Source: Cytophagales bacterium (lineage in GTDB: Bacteria; Bacteroidota; Bacteroidia; Cytophagales; Cyclobacteriaceae). Taken from it: a stretch of 6,936 nt of DNA. Shown in pieces: positions 1-6,936 of the stretch; positions within the stretch are counted from its first letter, which is position 1; the number at the start of each line of letters is the position of its first letter. Position numbers and translations under genes: made by a program. The DNA lies in assembly GCA_003541895.1 (NCBI GenBank), contig DPLR01000190.1, positions 1-6,936 on the forward strand. The letters run 5' to 3'. The notes under the pieces are model-generated. The model was not told the origin of the DNA, did no database searches, and saw only the letters and a program-made list of their open reading frames with translations.

Positions 1-342
1 GAAGTTGTTGATTCTTATTTGTTTCACGATAATCAAATAATAATTGACTACAAAGGTAATATTAAGAGCTTACCTCTGCCTTCGGAAAACATTGATCCCA
101 TTGACTTTGGTATTGCAGAACTGGAAAAGGAACACGAATTCAGAAAAACGCATGGATATCTAAGCGGCAAAAATCCCCTTAGATACGATTTTAATAAAAG
201 GTATTCCGCTGTCGCAATCAGTGGTGAATTGATAAAAAAGAGATACCCCTTCAACGAATTAACAGAATTATTTCTGAACTATGGACCTGATTGGGATTAT
301 GTGAAACGACCTGATTTTACATTTTCACCTACATCGGATTAA
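1..342 (+). CDS. 3' end of an unrecognised gene, cut by the window edge
   Basis: The frame is open from base 1 to a TAA at 340-342, giving 113 codons. A TTG at 19 could be a start, but nothing favours it, so I treat this as the C-terminal part of a longer protein beginning outside the window. The visible part is hydrophilic and soluble-looking, with no membrane segment or signal peptide. It contains an acidic/basic stretch (ELEKEHEFRKTHGYLSG), a predicted helix (ELIKKRYPFNELTELFLNYG) and a tail rich in Pro, Phe and Asp. I do not recognise a family. It lies on the same strand as the jet operon, 123 bp upstream and separated by stops in all relevant frames, so it may be an unrelated neighbour or another member of a defence island. 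Amino-acid composition is protein-like, so I believe it is coding; the function is unknown. Confidence 0.6.
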   Translation, partial: EVVDSYLFHDNQIIIDYKGNIKSLPLPSENIDPIDFGIAELEKEHEFRKTHGYLSGKNPLRYDFNKRYSAVAISGELIKKRYPFNELTELFLNYGPDWDYVKRPDFTFSPTSD

Positions 343-465
343 CTGATTGACCCAATTCTACACAAGATAGGCAGGCGATCAGGTAATAGAACAACGAAAC
401 CACAAGACTTACACTCCCAAATGTCTTATTTTTAATAAATCATATCATAGAAAGCATTTTTCGAG
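343..465 (+). promoter_or_regulatory. Leader region upstream of jetA, probable promoter location
   Basis: This 123-bp non-coding gap is the only space before the first jet gene. Its 3' half is very AT-rich. TATTTTTA at 427-434 matches the Bacteroidota -7 consensus TAnnTTTG except for the last base, but I see no TTTG-type -33 box at the proper distance, so the promoter call is weak. The same place holds a small A/T-only inverted repeat, TTATT-TTT-AATAA (426-438). No GC-rich hairpin with a T-run, and so no convincing terminator for the upstream gene, is visible. No Shine-Dalgarno motif precedes the ATG at 466. Confidence 0.25.
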
Positions 466-1659
466 ATGAACCATTTTAACTCACTAAGAGAATTACTCAG
501 TGTCCTTAGCCGGGGGCACAAACTATTGGCAGAGATGTTTGAAAAACGTAAATCCCTTTCATACAGATACGAGTACGCTCTTGAGATAATGGAAGACGAG
601 GATGTAATTAAGCTTTTGGTAAGTAAGAACATTATCCGACAAAACGGGAACTTACTTGAGTTGGATGATCAGTTCTTGAAATTCTTTGAAGAGATTTTGG
701 AAGTAAATGAAGAAATAAACACTTCGTACATCAACGAAAATATTCGACAAGTAAGAGATGAGTACATGCTCTATTATTTACAGGCAACCAGTGAAAGCGA
801 GCGATTTAAATATTTAAAGGCAGTAAAATCTTCATTGAGAAAAATCGGGAGAATCACTCTTCGAAACATCGTTGATCTAAACCGTAATATCGACCACACA
901 TTTAAGAACGAACCGAATTATAAAATTAAGCTTTCAAGACTTGAGAACCACAAAGCAAAAATGGAAGCCATTCAGCAAATGATTGAGCAAACAGAAAAAC
1001 TATTAAATGAAGACGAGCTTACTTTTTTTAAAACCGCTACTGACGAAGAACTTAAGCACATTAAAACCGACTTGATTTTGGAATTAATTGAATCAAGACA
1101 AAACCTCATTGAGACCCGAAAGCAAATTATCGAATACATCAATCAAATAAAATACCAGAGCAAGTTCACTGAAAAACTGAGACAATTAAAATACTTGAGA
1201 GATCAATTTGAAATTAAACACAAGACCAACATCAATGAAGTCTTATCAAAAACCCATTCCCTCGTCTTTGAAGCAAGACCATCCTTCCCTCTAAAACTCT
1301 CGTTGGAGAATCTACAGAAGGACGATGTTTATCAATTAATAAAAAAAATAAGCAGCAAATACAAATCAGGCGTTAGCAGTAAGAATTCTATAGCAGAAAG
1401 TCTTACAGAAGATGATTTAAAGACAGAAATTGAAAAGGAAATCCATATCAACTTACGCGAAGTAAAAGAGAATTTTGCAAAATCAGGAGAACACTTATTT
1501 GACCATATTTCAGGATACGCGTTCGCAAAAGAAATTTCCTTTGGCGAGAAAGTAACGATCTATTGTCAGATGATCTCATTATTTGAGGAAGAGTTTGATG
1601 TGACTGATAAATTTGAAAAGCAAGGCAACATTGAGTATGCAATAGTTTATCCAAAATAG
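466..1659 (+). CDS. jetA: Wadjet kleisin-like subunit JetA (MukF/MksF-type)
   Basis: This 397-residue protein is the probable kleisin that bridges the two heads of the JetC dimer and carries JetB. Residues about 1-75 look like an N-terminal winged helix (SLRELLSVLSRGHKLLAEMF, then an alternating segment near NIIRQNGNLLELDDQF). Residues about 75-265 are almost entirely charged helix with heptad-like spacing, as in the middle of MukF-type kleisins. Residues about 290-397 form a second compact domain; the stretch from EHLFDHI (342) to a beta-like end (EYAIVYP) fits the C-terminal winged helix that binds an SMC head. The ATG at 466 is chosen because an in-frame TAG at 448-450 blocks any longer start except a few codons; no Shine-Dalgarno is present. 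It lies 7 bp before jetB. Assignment rests on position, length and fold pattern rather than a signature motif, because kleisin sequences diverge strongly. At 397 residues it seems short next to type I JetA as I recall it (around 500). Confidence 0.83.
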   Translation: MNHFNSLRELLSVLSRGHKLLAEMFEKRKSLSYRYEYALEIMEDEDVIKLLVSKNIIRQNGNLLELDDQFLKFFEEILEVNEEINTSYINENIRQVRDEYMLYYLQATSESERFKYLKAVKSSLRKIGRITLRNIVDLNRNIDHTFKNEPNYKIKLSRLENHKAKMEAIQQMIEQTEKLLNEDELTFFKTATDEELKHIKTDLILELIESRQNLIETRKQIIEYINQIKYQSKFTEKLRQLKYLRDQFEIKHKTNINEVLSKTHSLVFEARPSFPLKLSLENLQKDDVYQLIKKISSKYKSGVSSKNSIAESLTEDDLKTEIEKEIHINLREVKENFAKSGEHLFDHISGYAFAKEISFGEKVTIYCQMISLFEEEFDVTDKFEKQGNIEYAIVYPK

Positions 1660-1666
1660 AACCTTC

Positions 1667-2251
1667 ATGAATGCACTAACACACGCAGGGGAAATATATG
1701 AAATGCTCAATAAGGGGCAATTCATTTGCTCCAATAGTTCCAATAACCGCATCTCAAAGCTTTGCGAAATACTTGACGATAATGAGAATTACGAATCACT
1801 TTACGAATATTTCCGTCAGATCAATTTGCTCCTTGAAAAAGGTGATGAATACTATTACTTTTCACGTAAGGGTGAATTAAAAGCAGACCTTGAGAGAAAG
1901 TTGGAGGCAGCTTGCAAATGGATTGACATTGTTGATTTTTTCAAAACCTTTGATAATTCTTTTGCATCCGGATATAGTTTTTCTCCATCTCAGATCGCGG
2001 TTGAAATAAGCGTTCAGGCAGTGTTGAAAAGCAAAGCGGACGGTCTGAAACGCATTTTCAAAATGGATGAGAAGACCCCTTACGCAGAGGTCGTTAACAA
2101 GATAGTGGAATCCCTTTGCAGGGATGGCTTTGCAGAAATGGAAAATGAAATTCTGAAGTCATACAAAGTACTTTCTTCATTCAAGTACCTTGAAGAACTG
2201 ATCAATAATATTAATATTCCTGACGAAGTTCAACATGAGATACCTGAATAA
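1667..2251 (+). CDS. jetB: Wadjet MukE-like subunit JetB
   Basis: This small protein of 194 residues matches the role and size of MukE/MksE/JetB, the KITE-like partner that dimerises on the kleisin and contacts DNA. Two winged-helix-like units can be seen. The first is around residues 8-70, where a helix SLYEYFRQINLLLEKGD is followed by an aromatic beta-strand EYYYFSRKGE. The second is around 135-180, with KIVESLCRDGFAEMENEI followed by a strand-helix YKVLSSFKYLEELI. A linker helix of about 70-95 (LERKLEAACKWIDIVDFF) and a middle segment of about 100-132 separate them. The ATG at 1667 follows the jetA stop by 7 bp; an in-frame TAG at 1643-1645 excludes a much longer start. The last 17 bases overlap jetC. 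There is no signal peptide or membrane segment, so it should be cytoplasmic. The call depends mainly on context and general pattern. Confidence 0.83.
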   Translation: MNALTHAGEIYEMLNKGQFICSNSSNNRISKLCEILDDNENYESLYEYFRQINLLLEKGDEYYYFSRKGELKADLERKLEAACKWIDIVDFFKTFDNSFASGYSFSPSQIAVEISVQAVLKSKADGLKRIFKMDEKTPYAEVVNKIVESLCRDGFAEMENEILKSYKVLSSFKYLEELINNINIPDEVQHEIPE

Positions 2252-5200
2252 GATCATATTCATCAACAGTGCAAAAATCCGATATGCCGAAATAAATCTT
2301 GACGGCCATGTGCATTTCATTGGCACTCAAGGCGTAGGCAAGAGTACCCTACTGAGGGCAATTTTATTCTTTTACAATGCGGATACTTTTGGTTTGGGTA
2401 TTCCACGGCAGAAAACAACTTATACCGACTACTATTTCAAAGATTCAAATGCATACATCGTCTATGAAGTTCTACGAGATGAAGGAAAGTTCTGCGTGGT
2501 TTCCTATAAGTCACAGCATAAAGTTTGTTTCAGGATTTTTGACGGGGAATTCAATCGGAATTTTTTTATTAGCGAAAACGGAAACGTTCCAAACAGTTGG
2601 GATGGAATTGCTGAAGAGCTTGATAAACACAAAGTTTTTTATACAAAACGTAAGATTGAAGAACACAAAGAATACAGAGACATCCTTTATGGCAACCACG
2701 ATGGTAAAAAGACAGAACTGAGACGTTATTCAATTCTTGAAAGTAAAGATTATCAGTACATCCCAAAGACAATTCAGAATGTATTTCTTAATTCAAGTAT
2801 GCAGGCTGAGTTTATTAAACAAACCATCATCATGTCTTTGGAAAATGATGTCAAGATTGATTTGAACCAATATGCACATCATCTCAACGACTTTGAATCT
2901 CAACTTTCTGACATCAGAAAATTCAAAACCCCAAGTGCAGTAGCGCAAGCAGAATCCATTACCAAACTTTACATCGCGATTAAGAATTTAGAAAGAGAAA
3001 AAACTCAACTTGTAAAGCAGTTGGTCTGGACGGTAAACAAGAATGAACAGGAAGAACCAGAACTTAACAAGCGAATGGAAAAACAAGCTGACCATGAGTA
3101 TGTTTTGACTGGGAAATTAAAAAAACTGGAAGATGCTTTTAAAGCAAAAGAAGACAAAATCAAAGGAGACATCAGGATTCAGGATGAAAACCTGAGAACA
3201 GTAAAACGCCTCACTGAGGAATACCAGAGGATAAATATCGATCAAATAATAGCAAGGGTTGAAAGGAAGGAAGCAATTGGAGATGAGCAGAAAAAATTGA
3301 TTGATGAGAAAGATTTACTCTCAACGCAATTTAAAGAGCTGACACAAAAATTTCAAGCGTTGCTTGACCAATTGGAAAACCAACTAAACGAATTCCTAAA
3401 TGCAAGGGAGGCAGAAAAGAATAAGATCAATGCAGATTTCCTTCTCTATCAAACTGAAACGAGAAAATATTTTGATCAGCAATTAGCCGAACAGCGGATA
3501 GAACACAAGAAAGAAATTATTAATGCAAGAGAAATCTGGGAGCAGAAAAAACTGATAAGTAAAAAAATTGAGATTGAAAGAGAAGGAATCAAACACAAGC
3601 GATTTTTTGAAGATGAGATCAAGAAGTTCGATCTAGAAATAAAAACATCAAGTGATGTGGTAAAAGAACTCACTTCGCAGATGGAGAGTTCAAAAAGAGA
3701 AATCGAAACTATCCAAAAACATTGGGAGCTGGATGAAAAAGAATTGCAAAAAACATTTGAGCGAGATAGAGAAAAGTTAGAGGTGAAAGTAGCTGAAGCC
3801 AGCAACAAGATTTCAGAGATCGAGTCCTACATTGAAAACAGTAAGAACTCACTGTATGGCTGGCTGACCGAGCAATATCCTGGCTGGGAAAAGACGATTG
3901 GAAAAGTGATTGACGAGAAGAACGTGCTGTTCAATACTTCGCTTTCGCCCAAATTTTCTGGCAAATCAAATAACTTGTACGGAATTGAAATTGATTTGAA
4001 TGAGGTGAACAAAAAAGTTAAAACAGTTGACGACTACGAAGCAGAGAAAGCAGAACTGAAACGAATCGCAGAAGACATTATAAAAAGCATTGCTGGAATT
4101 AGTGAGAAACTGGAACGGGACAAAGAAAATTTAAAAAGAAAATACCAGCCAAAAATCAGGGATAAGAAAGATTTGGTAAAAGAAAGTGAATACGGAATTG
4201 AGCAAAATCAGTCCAAAAATTCGGAGGCAAGAGTAAAATTAGGAAAACTTTCAGCAAGAGCTGAAAACGAAAAAAAACTCCAACTTGAAAAATTCGCTTT
4301 AGAAATTGAAGATGCCGCGAGAGCAGAATTACGAGCTAAGGGTGAAGTTGAAAAAGCAGAAGATGAACTGACAAAATGGATTAGAGCAAAAGAAAGCGAA
4401 AGGGATAAAAAGATAAAGGCCGAAGAAGAAAAGATACAACAACTTCTCATAAATGTCGATGCGGAAATAAAAGTGGAACTGGAACGCATCAAGAAGCGAA
4501 AATATGAGATCAATTCTCAAAAAGAAAAAGAGCTTTCAACGAAGGGAGCCGATACAAATCGGTTGGCAGAGATTAGTGAGAAATTGGGGAAAATTGAGGC
4601 CGAGCTTCAGTTCATTGAAAGGAATAGGGATACAGTTTCCGACTATAAAAAAGATAAGAGGGAATATCTTGATAAGGTGGATCATTTCAGACAAGAGAAA
4701 CAAAAACTTGAAAAGCAGCTAAAGGAAGAGGAAAGGAAACACGATCAGCAAAAAATCACACTTACAGAAGAATTAAAAATCGTTCGAGATGTCATCCAAT
4801 TGTTAAAAAAGGAATTGGACGCGATTGAAGAGGATAATCTGGCTTTCAACAATTTCAAGGAGCTTGCTTTCTATAAATCCATTGAAGAATATTTTACCGA
4901 TCCCACTTCCGGAAGCGAAACTGATAAACGAGGTAAAAATCTAATTGACGAGATTAATGATCTGGAAACCCAAAAATTGAGATCGAGGAAAGATGAACTA
5001 CGGAAAGACACAAATGAATTTTTAGGAAGGTTCAATGACGACAACCTTTTCAAGTTTAAAAAGCAATTGACGAACGATATGTCGTTTCTTGATTTCGCAT
5101 TGATGCTTTCAGATTTTATTGAGGAAAAGAAAATAGAAAAGATTGAGAAGGAAGTCAACGAGCGTTTTGCCTTAATAGTACAGACCATCGCAACCCAGAC

Positions 5201-5891
5201 CAACAGTTTGGTTTCCAATTCTGGCGAGATTCAAAAAATCATAGGGAAAATCAACGAAGACTTTGAAAGGAAAGACTTCGCTGGCGTAATCAAGAAAATT
5301 GAATTAAAAATAGACGACAGCAAAAATGAAATTGTGCAGTTACTCATCATGATAAAGAAATACAATGATGATAACGCTATACATCTGGGAGAAAGGAACC
5401 TATTTTCCAATGACGACACGGAAAAGAAAAACAAGGGCGCAATTGACCTACTAAAGCAATTCGCAAAGAAAATCGGTGAATTAAGAAAGGATGATATTTC
5501 ACTTGCAGATTCGTTTGAATTGAAATTTCGGATTATTGAGAATGATAATGATTCAGGTTGGGTTGAAAAACTATCTAATGTGGGGTCAGAAGGAACCGAT
5601 GTTCTCGTGAAAGCGATGCTGAACATTATGTTATTGAACGTGTTTAAAGAAAGTGCCTCTAAAAAATTCAAGGACTTTACGTTGCATTGCATGATGGATG
5701 AAATTGGAAAACTTCACCCCAATAATGTGAGAGGTATTTTACAATTTGCTAAAGACAGGAACATCCGTCTGATCAGTGGGTCACCAATTGAAAACGATGC
5801 CCTTGCCTTTAACCACATTTACAAGTTGAGCAAAGACGAGAAGAGTATCACAAGGGTGAAGCGAATTCTAACACAGTATTCTGAGCAATGA
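2235..5891 (+). CDS. jetC: Wadjet SMC-like ATPase JetC (MukB/MksB-type)
   Basis: This 1218-residue protein is the motor of the system; by analogy with characterised Wadjets it dimerises, binds DNA and extrudes loops using ATP. The N-terminal head (about 1-240) holds Walker A GTQGVGKST at 30-38, with K36 and S37. A coiled coil of about 240-538 leads to a small hinge near 539-597, containing SLYGWLTEQYPGWEKTIGKV and then a glycine/serine turn before LYGIEIDL. The returning coil runs from about 598 to 1055. It includes a less regular segment near 868-960 and a neck-like helix pair near 996-1027 (EIQKIIGKINEDFERKDFAG). The C-terminal head has an ABC signature-like SEGTD at 1118-1122, Walker B MMDEIGKL with D1155 and catalytic E1156, a D-loop-like HPNN, and a switch segment LISGSP near 1179-1184. 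The start codon at 2235 lies inside jetB and places the P-loop about 30 residues from the N-terminus, as usual for SMCs. The arms are unequal (about 300 versus 455 residues). An alternative reading as an SbcC/RecN-like ATPase is unlikely given the JetD-like neighbour. Confidence 0.94.
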   Translation: MRYLNKIIFINSAKIRYAEINLDGHVHFIGTQGVGKSTLLRAILFFYNADTFGLGIPRQKTTYTDYYFKDSNAYIVYEVLRDEGKFCVVSYKSQHKVCFRIFDGEFNRNFFISENGNVPNSWDGIAEELDKHKVFYTKRKIEEHKEYRDILYGNHDGKKTELRRYSILESKDYQYIPKTIQNVFLNSSMQAEFIKQTIIMSLENDVKIDLNQYAHHLNDFESQLSDIRKFKTPSAVAQAESITKLYIAIKNLEREKTQLVKQLVWTVNKNEQEEPELNKRMEKQADHEYVLTGKLKKLEDAFKAKEDKIKGDIRIQDENLRTVKRLTEEYQRINIDQIIARVERKEAIGDEQKKLIDEKDLLSTQFKELTQKFQALLDQLENQLNEFLNAREAEKNKINADFLLYQTETRKYFDQQLAEQRIEHKKEIINAREIWEQKKLISKKIEIEREGIKHKRFFEDEIKKFDLEIKTSSDVVKELTSQMESSKREIETIQKHWELDEKELQKTFERDREKLEVKVAEASNKISEIESYIENSKNSLYGWLTEQYPGWEKTIGKVIDEKNVLFNTSLSPKFSGKSNNLYGIEIDLNEVNKKVKTVDDYEAEKAELKRIAEDIIKSIAGISEKLERDKENLKRKYQPKIRDKKDLVKESEYGIEQNQSKNSEARVKLGKLSARAENEKKLQLEKFALEIEDAARAELRAKGEVEKAEDELTKWIRAKESERDKKIKAEEEKIQQLLINVDAEIKVELERIKKRKYEINSQKEKELSTKGADTNRLAEISEKLGKIEAELQFIERNRDTVSDYKKDKREYLDKVDHFRQEKQKLEKQLKEEERKHDQQKITLTEELKIVRDVIQLLKKELDAIEEDNLAFNNFKELAFYKSIEEYFTDPTSGSETDKRGKNLIDEINDLETQKLRSRKDELRKDTNEFLGRFNDDNLFKFKKQLTNDMSFLDFALMLSDFIEEKKIEKIEKEVNERFALIVQTIATQTNSLVSNSGEIQKIIGKINEDFERKDFAGVIKKIELKIDDSKNEIVQLLIMIKKYNDDNAIHLGERNLFSNDDTEKKNKGAIDLLKQFAKKIGELRKDDISLADSFELKFRIIENDNDSGWVEKLSNVGSEGTDVLVKAMLNIMLLNVFKESASKKFKDFTLHCMMDEIGKLHPNNVRGILQFAKDRNIRLISGSPIENDALAFNHIYKLSKDEKSITRVKRILTQYSEQ

Positions 5892-6736
5892 AATTACCGA
5901 TCTCAATATCAGAAAATCTTATTGCTGTGCAGAATGGAGATAAAATCCCCTTCAGTAAAATGAAGCATGCTACCGTTGACTTAATGCTTGAAAACGGTGT
6001 TTTAAAAAAGCAAATTCAGGGAAGAAGTAAAGTATTGATTTATCTCACAGACAAGAATAAACTTATTGCTTTCCTGAAAAACCACTTTGGCATTGAGAGT
6101 TTGGAAAATTATGTTCATGGCTTGAGGCGAACGGACTTAAGCCGAGCCGAAGCCGTAGAAATATCGTCAAACTCTAAACTGAAGAGCATTAGAACATTCA
6201 AAGGATTTTTAGTGAATAGCTATCAACCAATAGAATGCGTCCTTAACAATAAGCAAATTACCATTGAACCAACTGAAGGAACTTTTACATTCATCTATGA
6301 CTATGAGACCTTTTTCCTACCAAACGACACTACCGTGATAGGAATAGAAAATTCAGAAAACTTTCGGTACATACAGAAACAAAAGGGACTTTTCAACAAT
6401 ATTCAACCGCTTTTCGTGTCACGATATCCGCAAAGCAAGGATTTAATAAAATGGTTGCAAGCGATTCCCAACCGCTATTTGCATTTTGGTGACTTTGATT
6501 TTGCAGGGCTTAATATTTATGTGAGTGAGTTCAAAAAATACTTACAAGATAAAGCAAGCTTCTTTTTACCCATGGACATTGAAAAAATTCTCGCTGGCAA
6601 AGGAAACAGAAAGAATTACGACCGTCAGACTGTTCAATTTGATCGAAGTGAAATTAAAGAAGAAAATGTTTTGATGTTATTAAGATTAATTGAGAAATAT
6701 AAAAAAGGCTTAGACCAAGAAATCTTTTCGACATAA
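5888..6736 (+). CDS. jetD: Wadjet Toprim nuclease JetD (DUF2220-like), short form
   Basis: This 282-residue protein is the DNA-cleaving subunit, related to the Toprim part of topoisomerase VI A/Spo11. Residues about 25-75 look like a winged helix (ATVDLMLENGVLKKQ, then SKVLIYLTDKNKLIAFL), a possible DNA-binding or CAP-like module. The Toprim fold starts near 148: VIGIENSENF carries the metal-binding glutamate E154. HFGDFDFAGLNIY at 199-211 carries the D202-x-D204 pair followed by the typical Ala-Gly. The C-terminal helix LRLIEKYKKGLDQEI resembles the ending of DUF2220 proteins. All acidic residues expected for Mg2+ binding are present, so catalysis should be intact. Its ATG overlaps the jetC stop as ATGA, which fits coupled translation. 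It is about 100 residues shorter than typical type I JetD as I recall it (around 380-400); the deficit lies before the Toprim domain, where the N-terminal arm/wing region is reduced. The assignment to JetD is secure; the subtype is not. Confidence 0.93.
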   Translation: MKLPISISENLIAVQNGDKIPFSKMKHATVDLMLENGVLKKQIQGRSKVLIYLTDKNKLIAFLKNHFGIESLENYVHGLRRTDLSRAEAVEISSNSKLKSIRTFKGFLVNSYQPIECVLNNKQITIEPTEGTFTFIYDYETFFLPNDTTVIGIENSENFRYIQKQKGLFNNIQPLFVSRYPQSKDLIKWLQAIPNRYLHFGDFDFAGLNIYVSEFKKYLQDKASFFLPMDIEKILAGKGNRKNYDRQTVQFDRSEIKEENVLMLLRLIEKYKKGLDQEIFST

Positions 6737-6936
6737 AACAAAACAAGCATTGCTGCGTTAGTCAATAATAATTCTTTAGCCAGTACTCACATAAAAGTAC
6801 TTGTTTGATATCTTCTCCGCTCATTTTTTTGTGGGCTTGATGAAATTTATCTCCACCCCTAATTTTCACACAAGGCTATCTTCTTTGGGTTTCTTTGTTC
6901 ACTCTAAAAGGAATTTATTGAAATACAACCTTTCGT
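6737..6936. other. Region after jetD with no confident gene
   Basis: These 200 bases carry no long open frame on either strand. A hairpin can form from AGTACT at 6782-6787 and AGTACT at 6796-6801 (6-bp stem, 8-nt loop), but it is not GC-rich and is not followed directly by a T-run. The nearest T-run is at 6824-6830, more than 20 bases downstream, so I do not call a terminator. On the minus strand, a 38-codon open frame (6762-6875, stop codon TGA read at 6764-6762) looks somewhat protein-like but has a stop just upstream. No tRNA, direct-repeat or insertion-sequence end is evident. Confidence 0.5.

Larger units (their letters stand above)
466..6736 (+). other. jetABCD: Wadjet (JetABCD) anti-plasmid defence operon
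   Basis: Four co-directional, tightly packed genes occur in the canonical Wadjet order: kleisin-like, MukE-like, SMC-like ATPase, Toprim nuclease. The SMC and Toprim genes are identified directly from motifs. The first two are identified by size, winged-helix-like pattern and position. A MukBEF-type condensin followed by a DUF2220-like Toprim protein is the defining gene set of Wadjet; housekeeping MukBEF lacks the fourth gene. Spacings of +7, -17 and -4 bp suggest a single transcript and coupled translation, which would help keep subunit ratios fixed. All four frames are intact, with no frameshift or internal stop, so the system looks functional. The subtype (I, II or III) is not assigned. 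Confidence 0.9.

Noticed and set aside
426..438. Operator or terminator from the TTATT-TTT-AATAA inverted repeat.
   Set aside because: It is a short A/T-only repeat in an AT-rich leader, easily expected by chance, with no stable stem.
343..465. CRISPR array, tRNA or attachment site in the gap before jetA.
   Set aside because: There is no repeated unit, cloverleaf or flanking direct repeat in these 123 bases.
2377..2772. Overlapping alternative frames on both strands near the N-terminal head of jetC.
   Set aside because: The jetC frame carries the P-loop and continues unbroken; the others are low-quality shadows without motifs.
3476..5692. Several minus-strand open frames of about 60-150 codons inside jetC (for example 3476-3808, 4208-4513, 4871-5218, 5231-5692).
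   Set aside because: They are rich in Ser, Phe and Leu, the expected antisense reading of Glu/Lys-rich coiled-coil codons, and they lie fully within a well-supported gene. No domain pattern is visible.
466..5891. A housekeeping MukBEF-type condensin rather than a defence system.
   Set aside because: The Toprim DUF2220-like gene overlapping the SMC gene by 4 bp is specific to Wadjet/MksBEFG/EptABCD-type systems and is absent from MukBEF.
6782..6801. Rho-independent terminator after jetD from the AGTACT hairpin.
   Set aside because: The stem is only 6 bp with half A/T pairs, AGTACT is itself palindromic, and no U-run follows immediately.

Overview
The window carries a complete four-gene Wadjet-type (JetABCD, also called MksFEBG or EptABCD) anti-plasmid defence operon on the + strand, positions 466-6736. 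It is flanked by the 3' end of an unrecognised gene (1-342) and about 200 bp with no confident gene (6737-6936). The DNA is AT-rich. No start codon has a clear Shine-Dalgarno purine run in front of it, and lysine, glutamate, asparagine and isoleucine are abundant in the proteins. Together these fit a Bacteroidota-like host, but this is an inference from style; no taxonomic marker gene is present.

Layout: (1) 1-342, an open frame entering from the left edge with no recognised family. (2) 343-465, a 123-bp AT-rich leader that must hold the operon promoter if the operon has its own. (3) 466-1659, jetA, a kleisin-like MukF/MksF-type subunit. (4) 1667-2251, jetB, a MukE/MksE-type KITE/winged-helix subunit. 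(5) 2235-5891, jetC, a 1218-residue SMC/MukB-like ATPase with Walker A, signature and Walker B motifs, two long coiled-coil arms and a small hinge. (6) 5888-6736, jetD, a short Toprim-domain nuclease with the Glu ... Asp-x-Asp metal site. (7) 6737-6936, a tail without a confident gene.

The genes are packed with a 7-bp gap (A/B), a 17-bp overlap (B/C) and a 4-bp ATGA overlap (C/D). This implies one transcript and probable translational coupling. From what is known of Wadjet systems, JetA, JetB and JetC form a dimeric loop-extruding SMC motor that recognises small closed circular DNA. JetD, the topoisomerase VI/Spo11-like Toprim subunit, then cuts it, lowering plasmid uptake or maintenance.

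The system type is therefore known. What looks less ordinary is a JetD of only 282 residues, a JetC with very unequal arms and a non-coil segment near the C-terminal head, and a JetA of 397 residues. The Wadjet subtype (I, II or III) cannot be fixed by eye, and I saw no evidence for a completely new kind of system.
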